This document shows positions 10,078 through 18,026 of a stretch of DNA of 64,000 bases, one piece after another (position 1 is the stretch's first letter; every line of letters begins with the position of its first letter). The DNA comes from an uncultured Clostridia bacterium (GTDB lineage Bacteria > Bacillota > Clostridia > Christensenellales > UBA1242), in assembly GCA_947649575.1 (NCBI GenBank), contig CANSRZ010000003.1, positions 99,996 to 163,995 of the forward strand, in the 5' to 3' direction. The notes beneath the pieces are model-generated. The model saw only the letters and a list, made by a program, of their open reading frames with translations, did no database searches and had not been told where the DNA came from. The position numbers and the translations under genes were made by a program.

Positions 10078-10764
10078 TTATAATGAAACTTGAACTTTAA
10101 CGCCAGGTCCCATTGTTGTTGCAACAGTTACTGATTTAAGATAAGTTCCTTTAGCGGCTGCTGGCTTTGCTTTTACAAGAGCTTCAATAACTGTATTAAA
10201 GTTATCAAGAAGCTTATCTTTGCCAAAGCTAACCTTGCCAAGGATAACGTGAACAATATTGTTCTTGTCAAGTCTGTATTCAACTTTGCCAGCCTTAGCG
10301 TCTGTGATAGCCTTTACAACATCCATAGTAACAGTTCCGCTCTTAGGGTTTGGCATCAAGCCTTTAGGTCCTAAAACGCGGGCTACACGACCAACAACGC
10401 CCATCATATCAGGAGTTGTGATACAAACGTCAAAATCAACCCATCCGCCTTGGATTTTTGCAACGATTTCTTCTGCACCAACAAAGTCAGCACCTGCTTT
10501 AGAAGCCTCATCAGCTTTATCGCCTTTAGCAATAACCAAAACTCTTACAGATTTACCTGTACCGTGAGGAAGAACGCACACCCCACGAACTTGTTGATCA
10601 GCTTGTCTACCGTCAACGCCTAAACGAACGTGAAGTTCAACAGTTTCATCAAACTTAGCTTTTGGAAGTTCCAAAAGAGTTTGAAGAGCAGAGGCTATAT
10701 CACGATTTGTTTGATTTTTAGCGATTTCAAGAGCGCTAGAATATCTTTTCCCTAATTTTTTCAT
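10078..10764 (-). CDS. rplA: 50S ribosomal protein L1
   Basis: 228 residues, usual length. It builds the L1 stalk of the large subunit and helps release deacylated tRNA from the E site; in many bacteria it also represses its own mRNA. The sequence begins [13 protein letters not shown] and holds the conserved [14 protein letters not shown]-like and PNPKSGTVT stretches. The start at 10764 has AGGAGG six bases upstream; an upstream ATG at 10785 lies inside rplK. The ribosome site overlaps the rplK stop, indicating coupled translation. It is the last gene of the operon. Confidence 0.98.
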   Translation of the reverse strand: MKKLGKRYSSALEIAKNQTNRDIASALQTLLELPKAKFDETVELHVRLGVDGRQADQQVRGVCVLPHGTGKSVRVLVIAKGDKADEASKAGADFVGAEEIVAKIQGGWVDFDVCITTPDMMGVVGRVARVLGPKGLMPNPKSGTVTMDVVKAITDAKAGKVEYRLDKNNIVHVILGKVSFGKDKLLDNFNTVIEALVKAKPAAAKGTYLKSVTVATTMGPGVKVQVSL

Positions 10765-10774
10765 AATCAACCTC

Positions 10775-11203
10775 CTATTCAACAACAGTAACGCCCATGC
10801 TTCTTGCAGCGCCTTCGATCATTGACATAGCAGATTCAATTGATGTACAATTAAGGTCTGGCATTTTTGTTTCAGCGATTTGCTTGATTTGAGCCTTAGT
10901 GATAGTTCCGACTTTTGTTTTGTTTGGTGCTGCAGAACCCTTTTCAAGACCAATAGCTTTCATAATAAGAATAGCTGCTGGTGGAGTTTTAAGCACGAAT
11001 GTGAAACTTCTATCTTCATAGATAGTGATCACTACTGGAATAATCATTCCAGCTTGAGAAGCTGTCTTCTCGTTAAATTCTTTAGTAAAACCAGCGATGT
11101 TAATCCCGTGAGGTCCAAGAGATGAACCAACAGGAGGTCCCGGTGTGGCTTTACCAGCGGCAAGTTGCAACTTAACAACTGCGCTAACTTTTTTTGCTGC
11201 CAT
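10775..11203 (-). CDS. rplK: 50S ribosomal protein L11
   Basis: 142 residues, standard length. L11 forms the GTPase-associated centre with 23S rRNA and contacts elongation factors and RelA. The N-terminal domain shows the conserved [16 protein letters not shown] loop, and the C-terminal RNA-binding domain ends in [12 protein letters not shown]. The start at 11203 has AGGAGG upstream; ATG codons further upstream lie in the leader. It is immediately upstream of rplA, but preceded by an unknown gene rather than directly by nusG. Confidence 0.98.
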   Translation of the reverse strand: MAAKKVSAVVKLQLAAGKATPGPPVGSSLGPHGINIAGFTKEFNEKTASQAGMIIPVVITIYEDRSFTFVLKTPPAAILIMKAIGLEKGSAAPNKTKVGTITKAQIKQIAETKMPDLNCTSIESAMSMIEGAARSMGVTVVE

Positions 11204-11214
11204 TTTTTCCTCCT

Positions 11215-11254
11215 TAAGTGGTGTATGACGGGTTGCAGTTCCCATCTCCCACAA
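11215..11254 (-). promoter_or_regulatory. Probable L1-binding autoregulatory leader of rplK-rplA
   Basis: Just upstream of the rplK ribosome site the minus strand reads GTGGGAG, then GATGGG, an 8-base loop and CCCGTC, then ACACCAC. GATGGG pairs with CCCGTC and the outer GTG with CAC. This hairpin with an internal loop resembles the rplK leaders of Bacillota, where L1 binds a mimic of its 23S rRNA site. The assignment rests on shape and position only. Confidence 0.5.
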
Positions 11255-11318
11255 ATATTTTAAGCGAGAGTGACTAACTCTTCGCTATATATCAAGCGTA
11301 TCTACGCGATATACCAAT
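11255..11318 (-). other. Two hairpins between the unknown gene and rplK
   Basis: On the minus strand an A/T-rich stem around 11286-11315 (ATATC-GCGTA closing on TACGC-GATAT) is followed by GCGAAGAGT / ACTCTCGC (about 11262-11283). Neither has a clear T tail, so they are more likely leader structure or processing sites than terminators. Confidence 0.4.
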
Positions 11319-11819
11319 TTAAATTAACTCACAAAAGTCCATAAGTTCAAAAACATTTTCAAAATTTCTATCTTTTTCTGCTTCTTGAGTTTTTGTTTGT
11401 ATCATTTTGAGTTCATTATATAAATTTTTATCAATTTCTTGTGCAACAGGCAAACTGTCAAGTATAAAATCTTGTTCAACGATCTCAAAAACTTTGTCTT
11501 CTTTGAACTTTTCATAAGCTGTTTTGTTATTGCTTTCATCAATCACGCAATAAGCATGCTTTTGATTTTTGCAATCTTTTACAACAAACATAGAGTTTAT
11601 TGGAAAGTTGAAGTAGTCAATTTTGTCTTTGATTTCACTTTTTATATAATTAATCAAAATCTCTTTTGGAAAAGAAAAATAATTTACAAAATTTTTGTTT
11701 TCCGCATCACTTGCAAAAGGGATAAACCTCATTATTCTCATTTCGCGAAGTGGATGCCTATTTTTTATATAAGCAATTTTTGAAACCTTGCAATATTTTT
11801 CATCCTGAGTATTCAGCAT
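11319..11819 (-). CDS. Unknown protein encoded between nusG and rplK
   Basis: 166 residues. The start at 11819 (MLNTQDEKYCK) has GGAGG four bases upstream; a longer reading would run into nusG. It follows the nusG stop by 13 bases and so is cotranscribed with it. The protein is soluble-looking, Lys/Asp/Glu/Phe-rich, with no signal peptide or membrane segment, and its last 40 residues look helical. No family is recognised. An insertion at this point of the usually tight secE-nusG-rplK-rplA order is unusual. Confidence 0.75.
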   Translation of the reverse strand: MLNTQDEKYCKVSKIAYIKNRHPLREMRIMRFIPFASDAENKNFVNYFSFPKEILINYIKSEIKDKIDYFNFPINSMFVVKDCKNQKHAYCVIDESNNKTAYEKFKEDKVFEIVEQDFILDSLPVAQEIDKNLYNELKMIQTKTQEAEKDRNFENVFELMDFCELI

Positions 11820-11832
11820 AAGTCCTCCAATT

Positions 11833-12504
11833 TTAGTTAATTTTGCGAACTTGGCTAAATTCAAGGTCAACAGAGGTTTCTCTTCCAAACATTTCAACAG
11901 ACACGGTCAAAATGCCCATATCAGGATTTGTTGCCACAACCTGACCAATCATGCTGTTAAGAGGGCCGTCAATAACTTCAATTTTATCGCCCACTGCAAG
12001 GTCAGTTTCAACCTTAATCTTTTCAAGGCGAAGTTTCATAACTTCTTCTTCATTCAAAGCAAGCGGACGTCCATTTGGACCAACAAAGCCTGTAATGCCT
12101 CTAGTTCTTGTAATATTATGCCAAAGGTCATCGGCATACTTCATCTTAACCAAGATGTAGCAAGGCATAGCTTTACGCTCTACAAGCACTTTTTTGCCAT
12201 TTTTTTCTTCAACGACGTCTTCCATAGGAATAACAACATCAAAAATACGATCTTGAAGATTAAACTTTTCAATAACAGTTTCAAGATTTTCTTTGGCTAC
12301 ATTTTCATAGCCAGAGAAAGTATGAAGAACATACCAATTTGCTTGAATGTCATCGCTGTAAGCAACAGCCTCACCTGTTAAAGAGTTGGTTTTCTTAATC
12401 TTTTCTCTTTCAGGGATAACATTTTCAGTTTGTTCTTCCACAACTTTTTCAATGTTTTCAATTTGTGCGTCTGCACTTTGATTTACGATTTCTTTTTCTT
12501 CCAT
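11833..12504 (-). CDS. nusG: Transcription termination/antitermination factor NusG
   Basis: 223 residues, longer than the usual 175-180 because of an acidic N-terminal extension of about 55 residues. From about residue 57 the NGN domain starts with WYVLHTFSGYENVAKENLE; the KOW domain at the C-terminus shows VGDKIEVIDGPLNSMIGQV. NusG binds RNA polymerase and couples it to Rho or the ribosome. The ATG at 12504 is preferred over the GTG at 12510 because the AAGGA site is then at a workable distance. It lies directly downstream of secE. Confidence 0.97.
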   Translation of the reverse strand: MEEKEIVNQSADAQIENIEKVVEEQTENVIPEREKIKKTNSLTGEAVAYSDDIQANWYVLHTFSGYENVAKENLETVIEKFNLQDRIFDVVIPMEDVVEEKNGKKVLVERKAMPCYILVKMKYADDLWHNITRTRGITGFVGPNGRPLALNEEEVMKLRLEKIKVETDLAVGDKIEVIDGPLNSMIGQVVATNPDMGILTVSVEMFGRETSVDLEFSQVRKIN

Positions 12505-12522
12505 AATCACTGTCCTTTTAAA

Positions 12523-13017
12523 TTACTTAAATGGGATAAATGGTTTACCCATCAAAGCACTTGATAAAAATCCAAACAACAAGTCGAGTCCTAAAAGAAC
12601 GACTGCAAAAATAAGAACAACTGCAATAACCACGCCTGTTTTTTTGACAACTTCTGGAAATTTTGGCCAAGTAACCTTTTTAAGTTCGCTCACAGTTTCC
12701 TTAGTGCGTCTTTTAAGGCCTTTCTTTTCCTTTTTGTCTTTCTTAGGCTTTTTCTTGTCATTGTCCTTTTTATCAGACTTAGATTTTTCTTTTTTGTCTT
12801 TCACGTTTTCAGAAACTTTTTCTTCTGCTTCTTGTGCTTTTTCTTCAACAACGATTTCATCAGCATTAGCATCAGTCACAGCTTCTTCAATCAAAACCTC
12901 ATCAGCAGGAGTAACCTCTTCTGCCATTTCTTCTTTTGCAGAAAGCTCTTCAAAATTGTCTTGCTTTTCAACAGCAGAGATTTTGATAGGCGCTTTTTTG
13001 TCTTTCCTTTTAGTCAT
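12523..13017 (-). CDS. secE: Preprotein translocase subunit SecE with long charged N-terminus
   Basis: 164 residues; the family core is about 60. The C-terminal 60 residues are classic SecE: ETVSELKKVTWPKFPEVVKK then one membrane helix (VVIAVVLIFAVVLLGLDLLF). SecE clamps SecY in the membrane. The first 100 or so residues are a low-complexity extension, first acidic, then Lys/Asp-rich, with no predicted fold. The start at 13017 has a GGGAG site. It lies between rpmG and nusG as in most bacteria. Confidence 0.96.
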   Translation of the reverse strand: MTKRKDKKAPIKISAVEKQDNFEELSAKEEMAEEVTPADEVLIEEAVTDANADEIVVEEKAQEAEEKVSENVKDKKEKSKSDKKDNDKKKPKKDKKEKKGLKRRTKETVSELKKVTWPKFPEVVKKTGVVIAVVLIFAVVLLGLDLLFGFLSSALMGKPFIPFK

Positions 13018-13035
13018 AATAAACTCCCTTAAAAA

Positions 13036-13197
13036 CTATTTGGTTTCTTTGTGAACAGTTCTCTTACCACATTTTGAACAGAACTTTTTAATTTCAATTC
13101 TTTCGTTATTGTTTGTGGTGTTCTTGCTTGTAGCATAGTTTCTTTCTTGACATTCAGTGCAAGCAAGAGTAATGTTTTTACGTTTTGGTGCTGCCAT
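13036..13197 (-). CDS. rpmG: 50S ribosomal protein L33, zinc-binding form
   Basis: 53 residues, [20 protein letters not shown] at the start and [17 protein letters not shown] at the end. Two Cys-x2-Cys pairs mark the zinc-binding (C+) version. It is a small part of the large subunit near the E site. The start at 13197 is supported by GGAGAAG upstream and by the alignment. It is the first gene of the rpmG-secE-nusG-x-rplK-rplA unit. Confidence 0.95.
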   Translation of the reverse strand: MAAPKRKNITLACTECQERNYATSKNTTNNNERIEIKKFCSKCGKRTVHKETK

Positions 13198-13212
13198 TTT
13201 TCTTCTCCTAAC

Positions 13213-13243
13213 AAAAAACTAACACCCCCGATAGAAGTGTTAG
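13213..13243 (-). terminator. Terminator-like hairpin in the rpmG leader
   Basis: On the minus strand CTAACAC (13243-13237) pairs with GTGTTAG (13225-13219), followed by six T. It sits between the rpmG promoter and the gene, starting at about the predicted transcription start, so it may be an attenuator or the end of an upstream transcript. Confidence 0.6.
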
Positions 13244-13247
13244 CTTG

Positions 13248-13276
13248 ATTTTAACATATTAAACAATATTTGTCAA
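13248..13276 (-). promoter_or_regulatory. Promoter of rpmG-secE-nusG-rplKA
   Basis: Minus strand TTGACA (13276-13271), 17-base spacer, TAAAAT (13253-13248). Confidence 0.75.
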
Positions 13277-13477
13277 GTCTTTTATTGATAATAAATAAAA
13301 TATTTTTAATATTTTCTGTTTAACATGCCATAGTACCGGACCTCCTTGTTTAGATAAACTTTGTCAAAACTTTTTATTCTTTTATAAAATTATTTTAAAT
13401 CAATTTAGAAAATTTCCATAATCCCCTCCGTTTATATTATTGTATGATTACAAATTTGTTAATTTGCAATAAATTTA

Positions 13478-13753
13478 TCAATCTTTATGTTTTTCACTTG
13501 GCAAAGTCACATAAACAAGCATGCAAGTTTGGTCTTTTTTAAGTCTTTTTTCTATGCTGTCATAATCAGTAGGCAAATTGTAATCAAGGTCATATTTAAT
13601 TGCATATTCAAGATAAGCTTTCAAAAATTCTTGCGCATAAAGATAAGCCTCTTCCATAACAACACCCTCTGTTGAAATATTTGCATCTGGAAGCAAAACT
13701 TTGTATTCATCAACATCTTTATAAAATACTGCTGGATATAAAAATCTTTGCAT
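13478..13753 (-). CDS. HicB-family antitoxin-like protein without a visible HicA partner
   Basis: 91 residues. It opens with QRFLYPAVFYKDVDEYKVLLPD and continues with TEGVVMEEAYLYAQEFLKAYLEYA, the partial RNase-H-like fold of HicB antitoxins (beta-beta-beta, then helix). HicB normally neutralises the small RNase toxin HicA encoded next to it, often through an added DNA-binding domain. Here there is no C-terminal HTH and no neighbouring HicA frame: upstream is a 46-residue gene, downstream is non-coding. It may be a solitary, repurposed HicB-like protein. The start at 13753 has a GGAGC site. Confidence 0.75.
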   Translation of the reverse strand: MQRFLYPAVFYKDVDEYKVLLPDANISTEGVVMEEAYLYAQEFLKAYLEYAIKYDLDYNLPTDYDSIEKRLKKDQTCMLVYVTLPSEKHKD

Positions 13754-13833
13754 ATTACGCTCCTACTTTAAGTAGTTTAGCACAAAAAACAACAAAATCC
13801 AAATAAATTATGCCAATTTTATAAATTTTTAAC

Positions 13834-13858
13834 AAAAAAAGAGGCAATTTGCCTCTTT
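13834..13858 (-). terminator. Intrinsic terminator of the 46-residue gene
   Basis: Minus strand GAGGC, loop AAATT, GCCTC flanked by A and T runs, just after the stop at 13875. It separates this gene from the HicB-like gene downstream. Confidence 0.85.
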
Positions 13859-13874
13859 ATATAAAATCTAAAAA

Positions 13875-14015
13875 TTAAATTCCCATCTCTATGTCAGAAA
13901 CTTTTTCTTTATATTGGCAGTCAAAAGTTTTAACTTTGCCAAAATTGATTTTATCTTTTGCCTTTTCAGCAACAACGAGTCCCTCTTCTTCAATAGATAC
14001 TTTTAAGAATGCCAT
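13875..14015 (-). CDS. 46-residue protein of unknown function
   Basis: MAFLKVSIEEEGLVVAEKAK, then a Lys-rich middle and the end SDIEMGI. The start at 14015 has GGAGG at a normal distance, and the gene has its own promoter and terminator, which supports it being real. It is acidic to neutral, with no membrane segment, and has one Cys near residue 36 (FDCQYKEK). No family recognised. Confidence 0.7.
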   Translation of the reverse strand: MAFLKVSIEEEGLVVAEKAKDKINFGKVKTFDCQYKEKVSDIEMGI

Positions 14016-14042
14016 AATTATTTCCTCCATTAACTTGGCTTT

Positions 14043-14071
14043 ATTATAGCACACTTTTAGGCAAATGTAAA
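14043..14071 (-). promoter_or_regulatory. Promoter of the 46-residue gene
   Basis: Minus strand TTTACA (14071-14066), 17-base spacer, TATAAT (14048-14043). Confidence 0.75.
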
Positions 14072-14123
14072 TACTTTTTTGAAAAGTTTTTTAAATATTT
14101 TTTTATAACTAAGTATTTTTGTT

Positions 14124-17100
14124 TTAAGCCTTCAAAGTAATCTTGTTTGCCTTAAACCAATCAATAACCTTTGTTCCGCTTTCAGTTGACATTGACGCCA
14201 TAAAGAACAAATTTTTCTGTATTGGGCAGCCGTCATTAAGTTGAGGAACAATAGCAAAATCTTCAAAAGTTCCTGCCGAATAATATCCTGCGCCATTAGA
14301 AATTGCATAACAACTTTCAACAGTCATTGTATTGCCTTCGTTGGAAGGTTTTAATGAACTTATGCCGTTGCTTGTTGAGCCAACAAAACTTGAATTTTTG
14401 ATAACAAAACTTCCAACGTTATAGCCAACAAATAATGAACTTTTGTTGTTAATAATTGTTCCAAACCCAGCGCAATCAGATATTTCAGTTATAGCAGTCG
14501 AATATGCCCCTGCAGTTGCACCAACAAATATGGCGATATGACTATAATTGTTGCCTTCAAGTTTTGATTTTGTAATGCACTTTTTAATATACACATTATG
14601 TATATTGCTTGACTCAATGCTTGACCTTGTTTCGCCCACAATTCCGCCAACGCGAGCATATCTTGAGGCATAACTTTTTTGCCCCTCAGTTTTGATATTG
14701 CCATAGTTATAGCAATTTTGAATAGTTCCACCAGAAGCTAGCCCAACAATTCCGCCAACGTCTGCTGTAGCATAAATTGAGCCATTGTTTGTGCAAAAAT
14801 CAACACTTGCATCGTTTTCAATTACACCAGCAATGCCGCCAACGTTGTTGCCAAGATTGATTTCAGTATTGCTTGTGCAGTTTTCTACTGTAGAGCCAAC
14901 AGCTTTACCAACAATTCCGCCAATTTGCTCGCCCTGACTTTCGATAATCGAATCTGCAACTTTAATATTTTTTAGCACTGCGTTCTCGCCAGTATAGCCA
15001 AACAGACCTTGATTACATTTTGCAGTTTGATTTATCTTTAAGCCTGAGATGAAATATCCATTGCCATCAAAAGTTCCGTCAAATGCGTTTGCAAGGCCAA
15101 TTGGATACCATTTGTTGCCAGCAAGATAAATGTTTTTTGTTTGTTTAAAATATTTTCCTTCAAAAGTTTCGCCATTTTTAACTTTCAAAGCTACTCCTGC
15201 AAGTTTTGCGTTTGTGTCTATTATATATGGATTATCTTGACTGCCTTGGCCTTCCCAAACAGTGTTTGCTCTTGTGCCGCCAATCCAAGTTGAGCCTTCT
15301 GTATATAACGCAGGATATTTTGGCTGACCTTCAGAATAATAAATATCCCAAACGTCAGTAAAATTCCAAGGATAAGTTGAATTCCATTGGTGACTTGAAT
15401 CAGAGCCATAAGCAAAAAATTTGTAAGTTTTAATCAATGAAGTCAAATCGCTTATTTCAGACGAGCTTGTAATTTTCCCGCCAGCATTTGTAGTTGTTGC
15501 ACTACCGCTGATAAAATAACTGTTCTCAATCTTACTGCCAGAGTCAATATACCCCGCAATTTGTCCGCTTTCTCTTGTTCCACGATAGTTAACCACGCCA
15601 ATATTAAAGCAGTTGATAATGCTAGAAGCTGTCACATCACCCAAAATTCCGCCAACAAGGTCATATTCCGCGTAAACTCGCTCGGCTCTGTTATAACAAT
15701 TGGTCACTGTTACGTTTCCAGCACCTCCGCAAATTCCGCCAACAATACCTGAGCCACGCACTACGCTCTCGTTTAAGCAGTTTTCAAATGTGCTATTGTA
15801 TGCCGTGCCAGCAATTCCGCCAACATTGTTATCATAACCATAAATCACACTGCCATTTTTGCATTTTGAAAAAAGTGTATTGCTTGCATAACCAACAAGC
15901 CCACCAACATTTTTACCGTTACCAGTGGTCTTGCAAGTACTATAAGCCTGGCAATTTTCCATAACCGCCGTATGAATACGTCCAACAATAATTCCAACAT
16001 TGCCATATCCAACAATTTCTCCGATAGCAACATTAACATTTTTGATAGAAGCTTTATGAGCATCGTCCAAACCTCGAACATAGCCAAATATGCCAGCATT
16101 TGTCACATTTGACAATTCGTGCTTGCCAAGAATAATTGCCTTTTTGCCGCCGTCATAATGCCCAGCAAAAATTTTATCTCCGCCAATAGGATCCCAAAGC
16201 AAATCAGTACGTTGATATATGCTCAAATCTTTTGTTTGTTTAAAATAAGTGTCAACAAAATAATAATTTCCATTTGTAACAGGCGCTTCACCATTTTCCA
16301 TAGCCAAGCCAATGCCCGCAAGCTTTGCAGGCGTGTCAATCAAATATGGATTCTCCTTAGTCCCGTCACCGACCCAATTTGTATCCCCCTCATCAATCCA
16401 AGTTGGAGGAATTTGCCATTTAAAAATTGGATATCCATCATTATATTCAGCATCAATTGTCCAAACATTATCAAAATCCCAAGGATAAGAACTATCCCAG
16501 TTTGATGAATTTGTATACCAAACTTGATTTTTAGCATAACTAGTTGTATTTAAATCAGCAATCTTTGTTGTTGTGCCTATTCCAACTCCAATACCTTTTG
16601 ATAATGTACACTCACCACCATAATAACAATTGCTGACTGGGGAAGAAGAATAATTATCCCCCACGACTCCGCCAACACAATCACTTCCGCTTACACTTCC
16701 TGTGTTATAACAATTTCTGACTGTGGAAGAAGAATTATTCCTCCCCACGACTCCGCCAACATAAGCACTTCCGCTTACACTTCCTGTGTTATAACTATTG
16801 CTGACTTTGGAAGAAGAATCATTATACCCCACGACTCCGCCAACATAACTACCTGTTCCGCTTACACTTCCTGTGTTATAACAATTTCTGACTATGGAAT
16901 AAAAATTATACCCCACGACTCCGCCGACATATTGATATCCTTGAATATATGAATCTATCACACCTAGATTTGATATTGTGGCATTATTTGAAGATGATCT
17001 ACCTCTTACATACCCAAACAAGCCTTGATAAGAATATGTGCTTTTTGTTCCGCTTTTTGTAAACACGCCTGAAACTGTATATCCATCTCCATCATAGTTA

Positions 17101-17570
17101 CCTGAAAAATATCTTAGTGTTTGTGTCCCAGAGCGGTCATAGTATATCCCAATCGGTTGCCACCAATATGCTGATACATCTATGTCTGCTGTTTGTTTGA
17201 AATAACGGCCTGAATAATAGTAATATCTACTACTAGTAGCAGTATTGCTACCAGAAGTATTTGTCAAATATTCAGATTTTGTATTGTTGTAAATTGTATA
17301 GCTTAAACCTGCAAGTTCTTCTGCACTTGTGATAAGCCATGGGTCATCTGCTGTTCCACTGCCTGCCCAGTTGGTATCTACACGAGAAACATCCTCATCC
17401 CAATAACTGTCATTTATTGGAGAAGTTGCTCCTTGGGTTGATTGTTCCGTTTGCTCAGGTTTTGATTTTGGAGAAAAGTCTGTTAAGCCAAAAACAAGCC
17501 CTAGCGTTAACGCCACGACACAACAGCCTGCAATTATCCCTGATATTATCTTTGCTGATAAAGATTTCAT
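14124..17570 (-). CDS. GLUG-repeat surface protein
   Basis: 1148 residues. The N-terminus has a short basic run and one hydrophobic segment (IISGIIAGCCVVALTLGLVF, about residues 9-28) that is a signal sequence or anchor. The rest consists of three large modules, each opened by W-x-G-x-G-T/S-x-x-x-P-(W/Y)-(L/I)-I and a following 'ELAGL/KLAGI' helix (near residues 68, 397 and 765). After each come many GLUG motifs (VGGVVGYN, VGGIAG) and Cys-Tyr-Asn strands, which fold as a beta-solenoid. Such proteins are secreted adhesins or glycan-binding proteins. There is no LPxTG, so anchoring may be by the N-terminal helix. GGAGG supports the start. Its promoter holds a nine-G tract. Confidence 0.88.
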   Translation of the reverse strand: MKSLSAKIISGIIAGCCVVALTLGLVFGLTDFSPKSKPEQTEQSTQGATSPINDSYWDEDVSRVDTNWAGSGTADDPWLITSAEELAGLSYTIYNNTKSEYLTNTSGSNTATSSRYYYYSGRYFKQTADIDVSAYWWQPIGIYYDRSGTQTLRYFSGNYDGDGYTVSGVFTKSGTKSTYSYQGLFGYVRGRSSSNNATISNLGVIDSYIQGYQYVGGVVGYNFYSIVRNCYNTGSVSGTGSYVGGVVGYNDSSSKVSNSYNTGSVSGSAYVGGVVGRNNSSSTVRNCYNTGSVSGSDCVGGVVGDNYSSSPVSNCYYGGECTLSKGIGVGIGTTTKIADLNTTSYAKNQVWYTNSSNWDSSYPWDFDNVWTIDAEYNDGYPIFKWQIPPTWIDEGDTNWVGDGTKENPYLIDTPAKLAGIGLAMENGEAPVTNGNYYFVDTYFKQTKDLSIYQRTDLLWDPIGGDKIFAGHYDGGKKAIILGKHELSNVTNAGIFGYVRGLDDAHKASIKNVNVAIGEIVGYGNVGIIVGRIHTAVMENCQAYSTCKTTGNGKNVGGLVGYASNTLFSKCKNGSVIYGYDNNVGGIAGTAYNSTFENCLNESVVRGSGIVGGICGGAGNVTVTNCYNRAERVYAEYDLVGGILGDVTASSIINCFNIGVVNYRGTRESGQIAGYIDSGSKIENSYFISGSATTTNAGGKITSSSEISDLTSLIKTYKFFAYGSDSSHQWNSTYPWNFTDVWDIYYSEGQPKYPALYTEGSTWIGGTRANTVWEGQGSQDNPYIIDTNAKLAGVALKVKNGETFEGKYFKQTKNIYLAGNKWYPIGLANAFDGTFDGNGYFISGLKINQTAKCNQGLFGYTGENAVLKNIKVADSIIESQGEQIGGIVGKAVGSTVENCTSNTEINLGNNVGGIAGVIENDASVDFCTNNGSIYATADVGGIVGLASGGTIQNCYNYGNIKTEGQKSYASRYARVGGIVGETRSSIESSNIHNVYIKKCITKSKLEGNNYSHIAIFVGATAGAYSTAITEISDCAGFGTIINNKSSLFVGYNVGSFVIKNSSFVGSTSNGISSLKPSNEGNTMTVESCYAISNGAGYYSAGTFEDFAIVPQLNDGCPIQKNLFFMASMSTESGTKVIDWFKANKITLKA
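16620..16930 (-). repeat. 84-bp tandem repeats inside the GLUG gene
   Basis: The string CACGACTCCGCC recurs at 16662, 16746, 16830 and 16914, an exact 84-base period (28 residues per unit). The units are nearly identical at nucleotide level, including CTTCCGCTTACACTTCCTGT. The high identity implies recent duplication and possible copy-number change. Confidence 0.9.
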
Positions 17571-17721
17571 GATCTATCCTCCTTGATAAAATATGCATTT
17601 TTTTGTTTTTTAATCAAAGATGTCAAAGTCTGTTTCATACAATTTTATTGTATAAGCTGCACAGCCAAATGCCAAACAATTCACGCAATATCTGAGTACT
17701 TATTCAAATTCCACTCAAATT

Positions 17722-17737
17722 TTGACATATTTTTGTC
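17722..17737. promoter_or_regulatory. Small palindrome just downstream of the GLUG promoter
   Basis: TGACATATTTTTGTCA, a 5-bp inverted repeat with a 6-base centre, falls within the predicted early transcribed region; possible operator. Confidence 0.3.
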
Positions 17738-17749
17738 ATTTTCAAAATC

Positions 17750-17777
17750 AGTATAGCAAATCCCCCCCCCGTGTCAA
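17750..17777 (-). promoter_or_regulatory. GLUG gene promoter with a G9 tract in the spacer
   Basis: Minus strand TTGACA (17777-17772), spacer of 16 bases made of C, nine G and ATTTGC, then TATACT (17755-17750). The homopolymer occupies 17762-17770 and sets the -35/-10 distance. Nine G gives 16 bases; ten would give the optimal 17. Confidence 0.8.
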
Positions 17778-17816
17778 CTAAATCTCAAACAAAGTTAAAT
17801 TATTTTCAGTTGACAC
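17771..17816. repeat. Inverted repeat GTGTCAACT / AGTTGACAC
   Basis: A perfect 9-bp inverted repeat (17771-17779 and 17808-17816) whose left arm contains the -35 box of the GLUG promoter. It could bind a dimeric regulator; this is inference. Confidence 0.5.
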
Positions 17817-17963
17817 GGGAACGAAGCCAGACTTCGCGGGTCTTTTAAAGAAAGTTGACGTTGAGGGCGTGTGCCAATGGTAACTTTTGCTTGTGTTAAT
17901 ATAAAAAACGTCATCTCCAATCGCCGAGCGCTTGGGCTTGTGATAATATCGGGCTGCGCGAAA
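17817..17963. other. Non-coding stretch with hairpins between ppdK and the GLUG promoter
   Basis: No credible gene. It holds GAAGCC-AGACTTC, a GTGTGCCAATGG string also found near 27128, and CCGAGCGCTTGGG (about 17923-17936), which resembles elements near 27.1 and 53.0 kb. Function not determined. Confidence 0.4.
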
Positions 17964-17996
17964 TAAAAAAAGAAGCGCCAATGCACTTCTTTTTTT
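17964..17996 (-). terminator. Intrinsic terminator of ppdK
   Basis: Minus strand GAAGTGC, loop ATTG, GCGCTTC, with A and T runs on both sides. Confidence 0.85.
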
Positions 17997-18026
17997 AAAA
18001 TGTTGATTTTTCACAAGATTTTCTTA

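Noticed and set aside
13029-13214. Alternative minus-strand frame over rpmG
   Set aside because: The L33 reading frame (13036-13197) has the conserved protein, zinc motif and ribosome site.
16620-16930. CRISPR-like array
   Set aside because: The 84-base units are coding, contiguous and have no spacers; they are protein repeats.
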